Below, piece after piece: positions 43,265 through 52,402 of a DNA stretch of 64,000 bases. The translations under genes were made by a program, and so were the position numbers. Each line of letters starts with the position of its first letter. Positions within the stretch are counted from its first letter, which is position 1. The notes below the pieces were generated by a model. That model worked only from the letters and a program-made list of their open reading frames with translations. It was not told the DNA's origin and searched no databases. The DNA comes from Clostridia bacterium. GTDB lineage: Bacteria; Bacillota; Clostridia; Oscillospirales; Acutalibacteraceae. The stretch is taken from positions 1-64,000 of the forward strand of contig JAFQCR010000012.1 of the NCBI GenBank assembly GCA_017416345.1. Reading direction: 5' to 3'.

Positions 43265-45099
43265 TAGAAAGACCCGAAAAGGATGTAAACACCGAGCCGA
43301 CAAATGTGACCGAGCCCAAAACCGAAAACACCGAACCCAAGGCTGAAAACGCAGGGCATCAAACGCAGGAGCAGGGCTCTACCATATTTGTCAAGCACGT
43401 TTATGACACCAAAAAGCCTACCAAAAACGGAAACGTAAAGCGCCTTTTGATATGCCTTGTGGCATTGGTGCTTTGCGGTGCCGTAATAGGCTCAATATTT
43501 CTAACAAAGGCACTTTTGCCCGAGGACCCCGTAACCGAGTCCTCCTCGGTGCCCGAGGAATCGACCATTCCCGTCGTAAAATACAAGGATGTCGTAAAGG
43601 ATTCCTTTGTTGAGATCGACGGACAGAAGGTCGAGGTCGACACCAACATCGAATCGGTACATTTTGTGAACGGATACGAGGAATTTACCGCTGTTCCGTT
43701 CTTCACCAAGGCCGAGCCTAAAAAGGAAACGACCTCGTCGACCTCCTCAACGGCCTCGTCCGCCGCTTCGTCGGCAACCTCGTCGGGCACCACATCGTCC
43801 GAGACCAAAAAGGAATATCTTTACGATACCAACTGGCAGGTCAAGGATATTGACAAGTCCAAGACCGTGTCGGATGCGATTTTTGAGGCAATCGAAAATT
43901 GCCTCAACATAAGCGCCTTCCGTGAGATGGAAAATTCTTTCGCTTCGGCCGAGGAGTACCACAAATACTACGGTATGACCGACAAGCTGAACGCAGGCAT
44001 TGTGGTCAAGTTCAACGACGGAACCGAGGACCTTATGCTGACCGTCGGTTCGGCTGTTGCTAACGGCGAAAGCTACTACTTTATGTCCAGCCGCAGCGAT
44101 ACGATCTATGCCATCACATCCGACAGCGCGGAAAATTTCTTCTGCTCTACCAAGGAATTTGCCGATCCCACCGTTGTTCCCGCATACGTCAAGACCGAGG
44201 ACAACAAGTCTTACTTCAATGAAAACGGAAAGCTTGCAAGATTTGATTCCATCAAGATCACGGGCGACGTTTTCGGCGGCAAGACCTATGAATTTGAGCT
44301 TAATAAGGGCGTTTCGGCCGACTATATGCCGTACCGTATGAAGCTGCCCTACAGCCGTCCCGCTTCCGACAGCTTTATCGGCACTCTGCTCAACCTTATC
44401 GGTGACGGAATCGATGCATCGGTGCTTTACAGCTACTCTGCGACCGACAAGGACCGTGAGGAATGCGGACTTGACAAGCCGAAGTGCATCGTTGAGGTCA
44501 AGATCAAGGACTACCGTCTGAAGCTTATCATCGGCGGAGCCCGTAACGACGGAACCGAGAGCCTTTCGGCAATGGTCGAAGGCAAGGATCAGGTCTACGG
44601 TATCGATCAGGGCGACCTTGCGTTCCTTATCAACGCCTCCAACGACATTACCCAGATGTTCAACCCCAACTTCATTATGGAGGACATCTACACGCTGAAA
44701 AGCCTCGATATGAAGGTCAAATCGGGAAGCTACCGCTTCGATATCAAGCATACCGCCCGTCCCGATGACGAGGATGTTTTTGATACCGAGGTCAAGCTTG
44801 GCACATCCGTTATGGACACCCAGTCGTTCAAGCATCTGTATCAGAGCGTACTGATGCTTTCGCTCCTTGAGTTTGTCACCGAGGCCGAAAAAACCGAGCC
44901 CGTGCTGGCCATCAGCTTCAACTTTATTGAGGGCGGCTCCAAGCTGGTCGAGTTTACCGAAAGCCCCGATGATATGTACCATTATACCGCCTGGGTCGAC
45001 GGTACACCGCTCGGTGAGGTCTTGAAATCCAGCGTTACCTACGCAATGGACAACCTTGAGATATACCTCAACGGCGGCGAAGTTCCCGATAACTGGTAA
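43261..45099 (+). CDS. DUF4340-domain membrane protein
   Basis: 612 residues from the ATG at 43261, which overlaps the GldG-like stop. Cytoplasmic Glu/Thr/Asn-rich start (about 1-55), one membrane helix (about 60-82), a Ser/Thr-rich linker (near 160-180), then DUF4340 repeats outside the membrane. DUF4340 proteins regularly follow GldFG-type ABC genes. Probably the substrate-interacting part of the transporter; cargo unknown. Confidence 0.85.
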   Translation: MIERPEKDVNTEPTNVTEPKTENTEPKAENAGHQTQEQGSTIFVKHVYDTKKPTKNGNVKRLLICLVALVLCGAVIGSIFLTKALLPEDPVTESSSVPEESTIPVVKYKDVVKDSFVEIDGQKVEVDTNIESVHFVNGYEEFTAVPFFTKAEPKKETTSSTSSTASSAASSATSSGTTSSETKKEYLYDTNWQVKDIDKSKTVSDAIFEAIENCLNISAFREMENSFASAEEYHKYYGMTDKLNAGIVVKFNDGTEDLMLTVGSAVANGESYYFMSSRSDTIYAITSDSAENFFCSTKEFADPTVVPAYVKTEDNKSYFNENGKLARFDSIKITGDVFGGKTYEFELNKGVSADYMPYRMKLPYSRPASDSFIGTLLNLIGDGIDASVLYSYSATDKDREECGLDKPKCIVEVKIKDYRLKLIIGGARNDGTESLSAMVEGKDQVYGIDQGDLAFLINASNDITQMFNPNFIMEDIYTLKSLDMKVKSGSYRFDIKHTARPDDEDVFDTEVKLGTSVMDTQSFKHLYQSVLMLSLLEFVTEAEKTEPVLAISFNFIEGGSKLVEFTESPDDMYHYTAWVDGTPLGEVLKSSVTYAMDNLEIYLNGGEVPDNW

Positions 45100-45118
45100 T
45101 ATATCTTAAACAAAAAAC

Positions 45119-45156
45119 AACCCCGATCGCTGAATTTCAGTGATCGGGGTTTTGTT
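45119..45156. terminator. bidirectional terminator between the ABC operon and the LTA-synthase-like gene
   Basis: AACCCCGATC / GATCGGGGTT with a nested CTGAA / TTCAG and T-rich flanks on both strands. Confidence 0.88.
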
Positions 45157-45167
45157 GTGTCTTAAGG

Positions 45168-47198
45168 TCAATCTCCGAACAGATAACCGTAGTAATCGTT
45201 TTCAATAATGCCTGCCGACATCTTGAATTTATTGTTTACGATGGTTTTGAGGTTCTTGACGTATTCCTCCTGCTTTTCGGGTGATTCAAAGGTCACGCCC
45301 TCGTGAGGGGTAAATTCCTTGGTGGCGGCGTTGTATCTGCCGACGCTTGTGATGAACGAACGGTCAAGAAACTGAACTACGCACTCCGAGGTGGAGAGAA
45401 TGTCGGTTCCCATCAGCAGCCTTGAATCGTACTCAAAGCCGAACAGATTGAGGATGGTGGGCAGAATGTCGACCGAGGAGCAATATTTGTCAACGGTGGG
45501 AGCGTCCTTGGTGCCCTGGCAGTAAAGGATGAAGTTGCTTTCGTAAAGCTCGAATATCTTATCAACATCGTGACCCAACAGCTCACGCCACACCGCATAG
45601 GTGTCGGTGCCTGCATCGTCCTCAAGGCCGTAAGGGTAGTGGTCGGGCGTGATGGCAATGACCGTCTTGTCGGCAACACCGGCGGCGTTAAGCTCGGCCA
45701 ACAGCTTTTCCATTGCGCGGTCAAACTCAATGTTGCAGGCGTAATAGGCCTTCAAGGCGTCCGAACAATCAAGATGCTCGACCAGCTCACGGTTTTTGGA
45801 CGACATTGAGTTACCCGTAAAGCTGTACTGCAAATGGCCGCTGACCGTCATATAATAGGCGTGGAACGGCTGATCGTCCGAAAGATAATCCTTAACCGAG
45901 CCGGTTATCATCTCAAGGTCGGATTCGGGCCAACGCTTGGTAACGTATTCCTCGATTCCCGTGCCCATTCCGATGTATTTGTAGCCCATATTGGGATGTG
46001 AAACATCACGGCGGTAGTAGTCGTGCGTGTGGTTGTGGTAGGCAAAGGTCTTGGTCACGCCGATTTTTTGGAACATATTGCCCAAGGTGAACGGCATTGA
46101 GTTGGAGCCTGAACGGTAGAAGCTCCACACACCCGATTTGGGCAACAGCCCTGTACAGGCGGCGTATTCACCGTCCGAGGTCGAAACGCCCCAGATGGGT
46201 GTGTAGAAATTGGTGAATTTAAAGCCCTCCTGACTCATTTTATAAAGGGTCGGGGTCAGCTCGGGGTGGACAGCGTAGGGCGAAAAGCCCTCGGCCGTGA
46301 TGGTGATAAGGTTGTAGCCCTTATACATTCCCGTGTATTCGTTTTTCAAGGTTGGGGTTCGGGACGAGAAATACTCGTTCATCGCCTTTACGGAGGACTT
46401 GGGATCCTTGGCGTTCAAGGCCTCAAAGTCGATGTCCATTACGTTGGGCGAGGTGTCTATCGGTTTTTCGTCAGCCTCACCGTCATTGTCATCGGGCGGC
46501 AGGACGGGTGCGACGGTATCTATCGGCTTTTCCTTGTCAAAATCAATGTTCTGCTCAAAGCCTAAAATGTTGTACTTGATGTCAAGCACCTCGGTCCTTA
46601 AAAGACCGAACTTTCCAACGGCAAGGTTGGGGTCAAACTCGCCCGACTGCAGCTTGGAAAGCTCACCCGTGAGCGAAATACCCAAAACGCAGGTCACGTG
46701 GATGCAGACGGCCGTTGCGGCTATCAGCGCTACCTTGGGCCACTTCAGGCGGCGGTAGACGATGCGCTTTTTACCGAAAATTATCATCAAGACCATCGGC
46801 ACAGCCAGCAAAAGCACGGCAGGAATGCCCTCTAAAATAGCCTTGAGCGTTGATCCCAGCATACCTTCTCCGGTTATCTGACCCGCACCGCCTGCGGCCA
46901 GCGAGTACAGTATAAAATAGCTTCCGAAAAAGCCGTGGTAGATTATCTGCGCAGAATAAAGTATCATCAAAGCACCCAAAACCGACACCGTTATCCATTT
47001 TGAAGCGTTGGGCTTGAGCCTTGAGCATACCGACCCCAACAAAAGTGCAGGAATCAAAGAAAACAAGGGCATAAGTAAAAGACCTGCATCAAAAAATGTG
47101 TTGCAGGTAAAAAGCTTCAATATGATCTCCATATATATGACCGAAAGTGCCGTAAATATGGTTGCATTAAAGCGAAGATCGGATTTTTTGTTCATCAT
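45168..47198 (-). CDS. LTA-synthase-family membrane sulfatase-fold enzyme
   Basis: 676 residues from the ATG at 47198 (AAGGTGG 5 nt upstream; an ATG at 47195 is equally possible). Five membrane helices in the first ~185 residues, an extracytoplasmic linker rich in Asp/Pro, then a sulfatase/LtaS fold: NLITITAEGFSPY with the first metal-ligand Glu, STSDGEYAACTG with the probable catalytic Thr, HNHTHDYY, and ITPDHYPYG with a metal-binding Asp-His pair. Such enzymes transfer glycerol phosphate or related groups to polymers or glycolipids of the envelope; they include LtaS and other phosphoglycerol transferases. Confidence 0.88.
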   Translation of the reverse strand: MMNKKSDLRFNATIFTALSVIYMEIILKLFTCNTFFDAGLLLMPLFSLIPALLLGSVCSRLKPNASKWITVSVLGALMILYSAQIIYHGFFGSYFILYSLAAGGAGQITGEGMLGSTLKAILEGIPAVLLLAVPMVLMIIFGKKRIVYRRLKWPKVALIAATAVCIHVTCVLGISLTGELSKLQSGEFDPNLAVGKFGLLRTEVLDIKYNILGFEQNIDFDKEKPIDTVAPVLPPDDNDGEADEKPIDTSPNVMDIDFEALNAKDPKSSVKAMNEYFSSRTPTLKNEYTGMYKGYNLITITAEGFSPYAVHPELTPTLYKMSQEGFKFTNFYTPIWGVSTSDGEYAACTGLLPKSGVWSFYRSGSNSMPFTLGNMFQKIGVTKTFAYHNHTHDYYRRDVSHPNMGYKYIGMGTGIEEYVTKRWPESDLEMITGSVKDYLSDDQPFHAYYMTVSGHLQYSFTGNSMSSKNRELVEHLDCSDALKAYYACNIEFDRAMEKLLAELNAAGVADKTVIAITPDHYPYGLEDDAGTDTYAVWRELLGHDVDKIFELYESNFILYCQGTKDAPTVDKYCSSVDILPTILNLFGFEYDSRLLMGTDILSTSECVVQFLDRSFITSVGRYNAATKEFTPHEGVTFESPEKQEEYVKNLKTIVNNKFKMSAGIIENDYYGYLFGD

Positions 47199-47279
47199 TG
47201 TAACCACCTTCTTAAAGTATACCAAGCAAATCGGCCAATGTCAAACCAAAACGAAATTTGTAATAATTTGTAATTTTTA

Positions 47280-47420
47280 TTAAAAGTAAAAGGACCGATC
47301 TGCGGCGATCGGTCCTTCTACTTTTGAGGGTTTGTTTTGAGGAGGGTAGAGCATAGTTCGAAGAAAGATGCGGCGTCTTTCTTGAACTGTTTATATTATA
47401 AACCATGACAAAGTGCTATG
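47280..47420 (-). ncRNA. possible small structured RNA or double terminator
   Basis: In the 347-nt gap between divergent genes stand two strong hairpins: AAAAGTAxAAGGACCGATC / GATCGGTCCTT (47284-47328, followed by T-rich sequence on the minus strand) and GTTCGAAGAAAGA / TCTTTCTTGAAC (47357-47388). An intrinsic terminator between divergent genes is unexpected unless a short transcript ends there. A minus-strand TATAAT-like box lies near 47390-47405, without a clear -35. Evidence is structural only. Confidence 0.3.
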
Positions 47421-47493
47421 TGTGGATTTTTTATGAACACTCAATGAACTTTTAGGGCAAAGTTTGTTAATAAAATGTTTTCTTTTAAGTTTT

Positions 47494-47522
47494 GAATATA
47501 AAACGGTCAGAAAGGTAAAAAT
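47494..47522 (+). promoter_or_regulatory. sigma-F-like promoter of the spoIIQ-like gene
   Basis: GAATA, 15-nt spacer, GGTAAAAAT. The published forespore sigma-F pattern is roughly GwATA, 16 nt, GGnrAnAnT; spacing is one short. No sigma-A-type box is better placed. Confidence 0.4.
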
Positions 47523-47545
47523 AGCCTTGAAAGGAACGGGAAAAT

Positions 47546-48292
47546 ATGAAAGTTCAGAATAAATCAAGCTCAAAGCTCATAAAATTTCTTAACGGCAAGG
47601 CATTTTACGTGGTGCTGTGCGTTTGCTTTATAGCTATCGGTATTGCGGCGTGGTCGGGTGCGGAAGGCTTAAAGCGTATTGAGACCGCCGAAAAAGGTTC
47701 TGGTCAGTCGGTGACGTCAACACCTAAACCCGATATATCAAGTGTTATCGGTGTGACCTCAAAGCCTCAGGCATCGCAGACCGAAAGCACCGATAAGCCT
47801 GACGATGACGAGTCCACACCGTCCAAGCCGCAGGACACGTCGTCTAAAGAGCCCGACCGCACCGAGCAGACAGCGGCTCCCGTGGCAAATTTCTTTGTAA
47901 ACCCCGTGCTGGGTGATATTCTGAAGGATTTTTCGGCCACCGAGCTGCAGTATTCCATGACCATGGACGATATGCGTCTGCACAAGGCGGTTGACATTGC
48001 GGCTTCGGCCGGCACGCCGGTCATCGCATCGGGTGAGGGCGTTGTTATCGAAATTTACAAGGATGCTATGTACGGCACAACGGTGGTTATCGACCACGGC
48101 AACGGTATTGTAGCCAAATATTGCGGTCTTAACGCCGTGCCTGCCGTTAAGGTAGGTAACGCCGTCGACAGCTCAACACAGCTCGGCGTTGTGGATGTCA
48201 TCCCGTGTGAATCGGTCGAGCAGCGCCACCTCCACCTTGAATTTTTCAAGGATGGAAAGGCCGTTTCTCCGATGGACTATATAATAAGGTAA
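47546..48292 (+). CDS. spoIIQ: M23 peptidase, SpoIIQ-like
   Basis: 248 residues. One N-terminal helix (about 18-38), a Ser/Thr/Pro/Lys linker (about 50-110) and a LytM/M23 domain. The zinc site is intact: His146 and Asp150 (HKAVD), His228 and His230 (HLH). Known of the family: SpoIIQ sits in the forespore membrane and pairs with SpoIIIAH during engulfment; B. subtilis SpoIIQ lost a zinc ligand, while clostridial ones keep it, as here. The transmembrane-linker-LytM plan and length fit SpoIIQ, but another M23 membrane endopeptidase is possible. GAAAGGAACGGG precedes the ATG. Confidence 0.75.
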   Translation: MKVQNKSSSKLIKFLNGKAFYVVLCVCFIAIGIAAWSGAEGLKRIETAEKGSGQSVTSTPKPDISSVIGVTSKPQASQTESTDKPDDDESTPSKPQDTSSKEPDRTEQTAAPVANFFVNPVLGDILKDFSATELQYSMTMDDMRLHKAVDIAASAGTPVIASGEGVVIEIYKDAMYGTTVVIDHGNGIVAKYCGLNAVPAVKVGNAVDSSTQLGVVDVIPCESVEQRHLHLEFFKDGKAVSPMDYIIR

Positions 48293-48362
48293 GCACACTA
48301 AAGCTCAATCCCGCCCCCTACGGGCAAAACCATAATATATTTTTATATTCTGCCGGGGCAGT

Positions 48363-48394
48363 AAAAAGCGGAAACCGTTTGGCTTCCGCTTTTT
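48363..48394. terminator. bidirectional terminator between spoIIQ-like and amidase genes
   Basis: AAAAAGCGGAA / TTCCGCTTTTT with a 10-nt loop between convergent genes. Confidence 0.88.
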
Positions 48395-48395
48395 G

Positions 48396-49085
48396 CTATT
48401 TTATTAAGTTTTTTACATCTTTTTTGAAGGTCTCCCACTCGTCGGGGTTATCCACAAAATATTTCGGACACTCCTTACCCGTAATATCGTGGTGGCGGAT
48501 GAGGTCGTTTTCGCTAAGATCGGTGTTACTGCATATCCACGCCGCAAGTTTTACGGCCGAATCGTAGGTGGCTTGGTTAAATTTTCCCGTTTTGTCGGGA
48601 TGGCAGATCTCAATGGATATTGTGTCCACGTTGCGGTGGTTGCTGGCCGCCGATTGCTCGTGCATCGGGATGCATTGGATGATCTCGCCGTCAAGCCCTA
48701 CCAAAAAATGCGAGCACACCAGCGTGTCACTTTTGTCAAAATACCGATGATTCTGCTCGGCGGTGGTGCCGGGGTTGCCTGTGTAGTGGATAACGATGCT
48801 CTTAAGGTCGGTCAGCCTTTCGGTGGTTCTGGCACGGCTCGGGTCAATGAAATCTTGGTTTACATAATCAGGAACCTCGAGCTCCTCCAAGGCATTCACC
48901 CGCTTTTCGGCATCGGTCAAAAAGAGGGAAGACAGCGTGCTTTGAACGCCCGTCGGCACACAGTCTCCGTCACGGCAGGCGTCATAGACCGTCACGGCAA
49001 TGACCACCGCAATAACGGCTGCTATCACCACAATTGCAAGTGTGATGTAAGGCTTCAAATGCTTATTTTTTGTTTTCCTGTTCAT
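48396..49085 (-). CDS. N-acetylmuramoyl-L-alanine amidase, membrane-anchored
   Basis: 229 residues. A basic start and one membrane helix (about 12-34), then an amidase-2 (PGRP-like) domain: SIVIHYTGN with zinc-ligand His100, SHFLVGLDGEIIQCIP near 125-140, HNVDTISIEICHPD, and RHHDITGKECP near 195-207 with the other zinc ligands. It cuts the stem peptide from muramic acid in peptidoglycan. It lies 18 nt after a flavin reductase gene, and convergent to the spoIIQ-like gene. Confidence 0.9.
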   Translation of the reverse strand: MNRKTKNKHLKPYITLAIVVIAAVIAVVIAVTVYDACRDGDCVPTGVQSTLSSLFLTDAEKRVNALEELEVPDYVNQDFIDPSRARTTERLTDLKSIVIHYTGNPGTTAEQNHRYFDKSDTLVCSHFLVGLDGEIIQCIPMHEQSAASNHRNVDTISIEICHPDKTGKFNQATYDSAVKLAAWICSNTDLSENDLIRHHDITGKECPKYFVDNPDEWETFKKDVKNLIK

Positions 49086-49103
49086 TATTCATCCCCAAAG
49101 AAA

Positions 49104-49601
49104 TCAGTCTTTTACCAGCACCTTTTCGATCTTACCGTAGATCTGATAGTGGAGATCGTCGTTCGGATACCACTTCAACGGAGCGTCGTCGGTAAAGCAA
49201 TCCTTTTCCATTTTCTGCACGTACTGCTTGCGGCAGACAAGCACCAGCCGTGCCTCCTCAAAGTAAACGGCATCGCCGTCAAAGGCAGGGGTAAGCCCCG
49301 TGAGGGCGGTCTTGTCGCAGTCACGCCCCGAACGGCTGCCGCATATTTTGTGGATATCCTTGTTGTCGCCGTAAAAGCTCAAGGTGAAGTGATCCGACTT
49401 TTCGATAAACTCCATGGTGTAGCGTTGGGGACGCACCTGAGCAATGGCGCAATCAGCACCCCACATCTCACCCACAAAGCCCCAGGAGGCCGTCATCATA
49501 TTGTATTTTTCATGGTCACCTGCGGTGATGAGCATATACTCGTCGGCAATGGCCGAAATAAGGTTGCCCTTTATCTCCTTGGCCGAAATTTCTTTAAACA
49601 T
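49104..49601 (-). CDS. flavin reductase family protein
   Basis: 165 residues, a split-barrel FMN-binding fold of the flavin reductase/DIM6 group: NMMTASWGFVGEMWG (33-47), VRPQRYTMEFI (56-66) and HFTLSFYG (71-78). It probably reduces flavin or another small molecule with NAD(P)H in the cytoplasm. Upstream of the amidase in the same direction. Confidence 0.85.
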   Translation of the reverse strand: MFKEISAKEIKGNLISAIADEYMLITAGDHEKYNMMTASWGFVGEMWGADCAIAQVRPQRYTMEFIEKSDHFTLSFYGDNKDIHKICGSRSGRDCDKTALTGLTPAFDGDAVYFEEARLVLVCRKQYVQKMEKDCFTDDAPLKWYPNDDLHYQIYGKIEKVLVKD

Positions 49602-49713
49602 AAAACCACTCCCAAATGTTAAGTTGACATAATGTTATGATGTATAAATTTTACTATACATTATATTCCGTGTCAAGATAAGGTTGATTTTTGTAATAAA
49701 TTTGTAAGCTGTT

Positions 49714-49751
49714 TAAAAAAAGACCCGACACATTAGTAATGTATCGGGTCA
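49714..49751 (-). terminator. terminator of the glycogen phosphorylase gene
   Basis: GACCCGACACATTA / TAATGTATCGGGTC with a T-run on the minus strand. Confidence 0.85.
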
Positions 49752-49756
49752 AAAAA

Positions 49757-52153
49757 TTACTTATCCAACGGCTTGGCGTTCCAGATGGTGGTGGCATAGT
49801 CGTAGATCGAACGGTCGGCCGAGAAGATGCCTGCATTGGCAATGTTCACAAGCGACATTCTGCTCCACTTGTCACGCTCCATATACAGTTTGCTTGCCTT
49901 ATCCTGCGCGGCACAGTAGTCGGCGAAATCGGCAAATGCCATATAATAGTCGCTGTTGCGGAGTGCATTTGAAAGGGCGGGGAACTGATGTCCTCCGATG
50001 CCGTTGCAAATGAAATCGACCGCACGGCGAAGCTTGGGATTGTTGTTGTAATAGGGGTTGGGGTCGTAGGAGTTACGCATCTTGAGGACCTCGGGGGTGC
50101 GCATACCGAAGATGATGATGTTGTCATCGCCAACGGCCTCGTGTATCTCAACGTTAGCACCGTCCTCGGTACCCAAGGTAATGGCACCGTTGAGCATCAG
50201 CTTCATATTACCCGTGCCCGAAGCCTCGGTCGAAGCCAACGAAATCTGCTCCGAAATATCGGCCGACGGGATCATCAGCTCGGCCATGGTGACACGGTAG
50301 TCCTCAACGAACAATATCTTTATCTTATCCTTGACTGCGGGGTCGTTTTCGATGACCTTGGCCAAGGAGTGGATCATCTGAATGATCTCCTTTGCAAGGT
50401 GGTAACCGGGAGCCGCCTTTGCACCGAAGATGTAGGTCTTGGGCGTAAACTCGGCATTGGGGTTTTCCTTGAGATAGAGGTAATCGGCAATGATGTGCAG
50501 AGCGTTCAGGTGCTGACGCTTATACTCGTGCAGACGCTTGACCTGCATATCGAAGATCGAATCGGGGTCGAGGCTGACGTTGTATTCTTTCTTGACGAAC
50601 TTTGCAAAGCGCTCCTTGTTGGCACGCTTAACGGCGGCCAACTTTTCGAGCACGGCCTTGTCGTCGGCAAACTTTTCAAACTCCTTAAGAGCCGCATTGT
50701 CAAGAATAAAGTTATCACCGATGCATTCGGTGATCAGCTTGGTCAGCTCGGGGTTGGACTGGCACAGCCAACGGCGGAATGCGATACCGTTGGTGACGTT
50801 GGTGAACTTTTCGGGGGTCACACGGTAGTAGTCGTTGAAAAGATTATCTTTCAGGATGTTACTGTGCAGACGGGAAACGCCGTTTACGCTGTGGCAGGAT
50901 GCAACGCAAAGGTTGGCCATTCTGACAACACCGTCCTCGATAATGGCGGTACGTGCAACATAGTCCGAATCGTGGGTCTTTTCCCACATCTGTGTTCTAA
51001 AGCGGTTGTCGATCTCCTGGACGATCTGATAGATCCTCGGCAACAGACCGCGGAACAGGTCGATCTGCCAGCACTCCAGAGCCTCACGCATGATGGTGTG
51101 GTTGGTGTAGGCGGCTGTGCGGGTCACAATGTCCCAAGCCTTATCCCAGGTGTAGCCGCACTCGTCAAGCAGATAACGCATAAGCTCAGGGATTACCAGA
51201 GCAGGGTGGGTGTCGTTGATATGGATAGCGGCCTTTTCGGGCAGATTGTCCAAGGTGCCGTATTTTCTCAAATGTCTCTGCAGAATGTCCTGGATCGAAG
51301 CCGATACAAGGAAATACTGCTGACGCAGACGAAGTGATTTGCCTTCGGGGTGGTTATCCTCGGGGTAAAGCACCTTGCTGATGACCTCGGCCATAGCCTG
51401 ATGCTCCAAGGCACGGACATAGTCGCCGTGGTTGAAGGCGGCCATGTTGATGGACGGGGTCTCCGAGCTCCACAGACGGAGTACGTTGACGCTGCGGCCG
51501 TCGGCACCTGCAACCATAAGGTCATAAGGCACGGCCTTTACGGTGTCGTAATTCTCTACCGTGACGCTGTGGTGAGTGTCGCACCACATTTCCTTTATCT
51601 GACCGCCGAAGTTGACGTCGACCGCCGAGGTGTCACGGCGGACAAGCCAGGCCGAGCCGCCGGGAAGCCAAAAGTCGGGCATTTCGGTCTGCCAGCCGTC
51701 AACAAACTTCTGACGGAAGATACCGAACTCATACTTTATGCAGTAGCCCATTGCGGGGTAGCTGCCGGTGGTAAGACCGTCCAAGAAGCAGGCGGCAAGT
51801 CTGCCCAAGCCGCCGTTTCCGAGGCCTGCATCGGGCTCAAGCTCGTAAAGATTGTCAAGCTTGACGTCATACTTGGCCAATGCCTTTTTAAAGGTGTCGT
51901 CAAGCTGCATATTGAAAAGGTTGTTTTTAAGCGAACGGCCCATCAGAAATTCCATCGAAAGATAGTATACCATCTTGCTTTCCTGCTTGGCGGTATCCTC
52001 TCTGAACTTGGTTCTGCGCTCGGTCATAATGTCAAGCAATGCCAGAACCGATGCCTTATAGAAAAGCTCATCGGATGCCTGGTTGGGCAAAACGCCGAAA
52101 TTGTGCTTCATCTTCTGACCGATAAGGTCATAGACTTCTTTAACTGAATACAT
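49757..52153 (-). CDS. glgP: glycogen/maltodextrin phosphorylase
   Basis: 798 residues; CGGAGG precedes the ATG. Family landmarks: GNGGLGRLAACFLDGL (about 111-126), KRLHEYKRQHLN, EASGTGNMKLMLNGA with the PLP lysine near residue 650, and GTEDGANVEI. It releases glucose-1-phosphate from glycogen or maltodextrins. The N-terminal regulatory segment is short, as usual in bacteria. Single gene with its own promoter. Confidence 0.96.
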   Translation of the reverse strand: MYSVKEVYDLIGQKMKHNFGVLPNQASDELFYKASVLALLDIMTERRTKFREDTAKQESKMVYYLSMEFLMGRSLKNNLFNMQLDDTFKKALAKYDVKLDNLYELEPDAGLGNGGLGRLAACFLDGLTTGSYPAMGYCIKYEFGIFRQKFVDGWQTEMPDFWLPGGSAWLVRRDTSAVDVNFGGQIKEMWCDTHHSVTVENYDTVKAVPYDLMVAGADGRSVNVLRLWSSETPSINMAAFNHGDYVRALEHQAMAEVISKVLYPEDNHPEGKSLRLRQQYFLVSASIQDILQRHLRKYGTLDNLPEKAAIHINDTHPALVIPELMRYLLDECGYTWDKAWDIVTRTAAYTNHTIMREALECWQIDLFRGLLPRIYQIVQEIDNRFRTQMWEKTHDSDYVARTAIIEDGVVRMANLCVASCHSVNGVSRLHSNILKDNLFNDYYRVTPEKFTNVTNGIAFRRWLCQSNPELTKLITECIGDNFILDNAALKEFEKFADDKAVLEKLAAVKRANKERFAKFVKKEYNVSLDPDSIFDMQVKRLHEYKRQHLNALHIIADYLYLKENPNAEFTPKTYIFGAKAAPGYHLAKEIIQMIHSLAKVIENDPAVKDKIKILFVEDYRVTMAELMIPSADISEQISLASTEASGTGNMKLMLNGAITLGTEDGANVEIHEAVGDDNIIIFGMRTPEVLKMRNSYDPNPYYNNNPKLRRAVDFICNGIGGHQFPALSNALRNSDYYMAFADFADYCAAQDKASKLYMERDKWSRMSLVNIANAGIFSADRSIYDYATTIWNAKPLDK

Positions 52154-52228
52154 AAAAATCCTCCGAAAATATTAAAAATTTACGAAATAGACATTGATTA
52201 TTTTTGACATTTATTTTATTATGTATAT

Positions 52229-52257
52229 ATCATAATACTTTTTTATCTACATTGCAA
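52229..52257 (-). promoter_or_regulatory. promoter of glgP
   Basis: Minus strand: TTGCAA, 17-nt spacer, TATGAT, giving a leader of about 70 nt. The rest of the AT-rich gap to 52402 shows no gene. Confidence 0.65.
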
Positions 52258-52402
52258 TAGTCGTTATGTAGAAAATATGGCCATTTTTTAGGCAAATTTT
52301 ATAAAAACGGCTTGTTTTTACCATATTTAAAAATTGCAATTGGTCAAAATGCACTAAAAACAGCAGTTTTCGACCTGCAACACTCTACAATGAGGTGAAA
52401 CC

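Noticed and set aside
40883..43303. 806-residue open frame antisense to the ABC operon
   Set aside because: It mirrors the GldF/GldG-like genes, whose motifs and overlaps are convincing. The antisense product is low in complexity (Gly/Val/His/Lys-rich), has no RBS and matches no family.
43747..44982. 411-residue antisense frame opposite the DUF4340 gene, and similar long frames at 8560-9693 and 49988-51337
   Set aside because: These are codon-bias shadows of strongly coding genes (DUF4340, kdgK, glgP); they lack ribosome binding sites.
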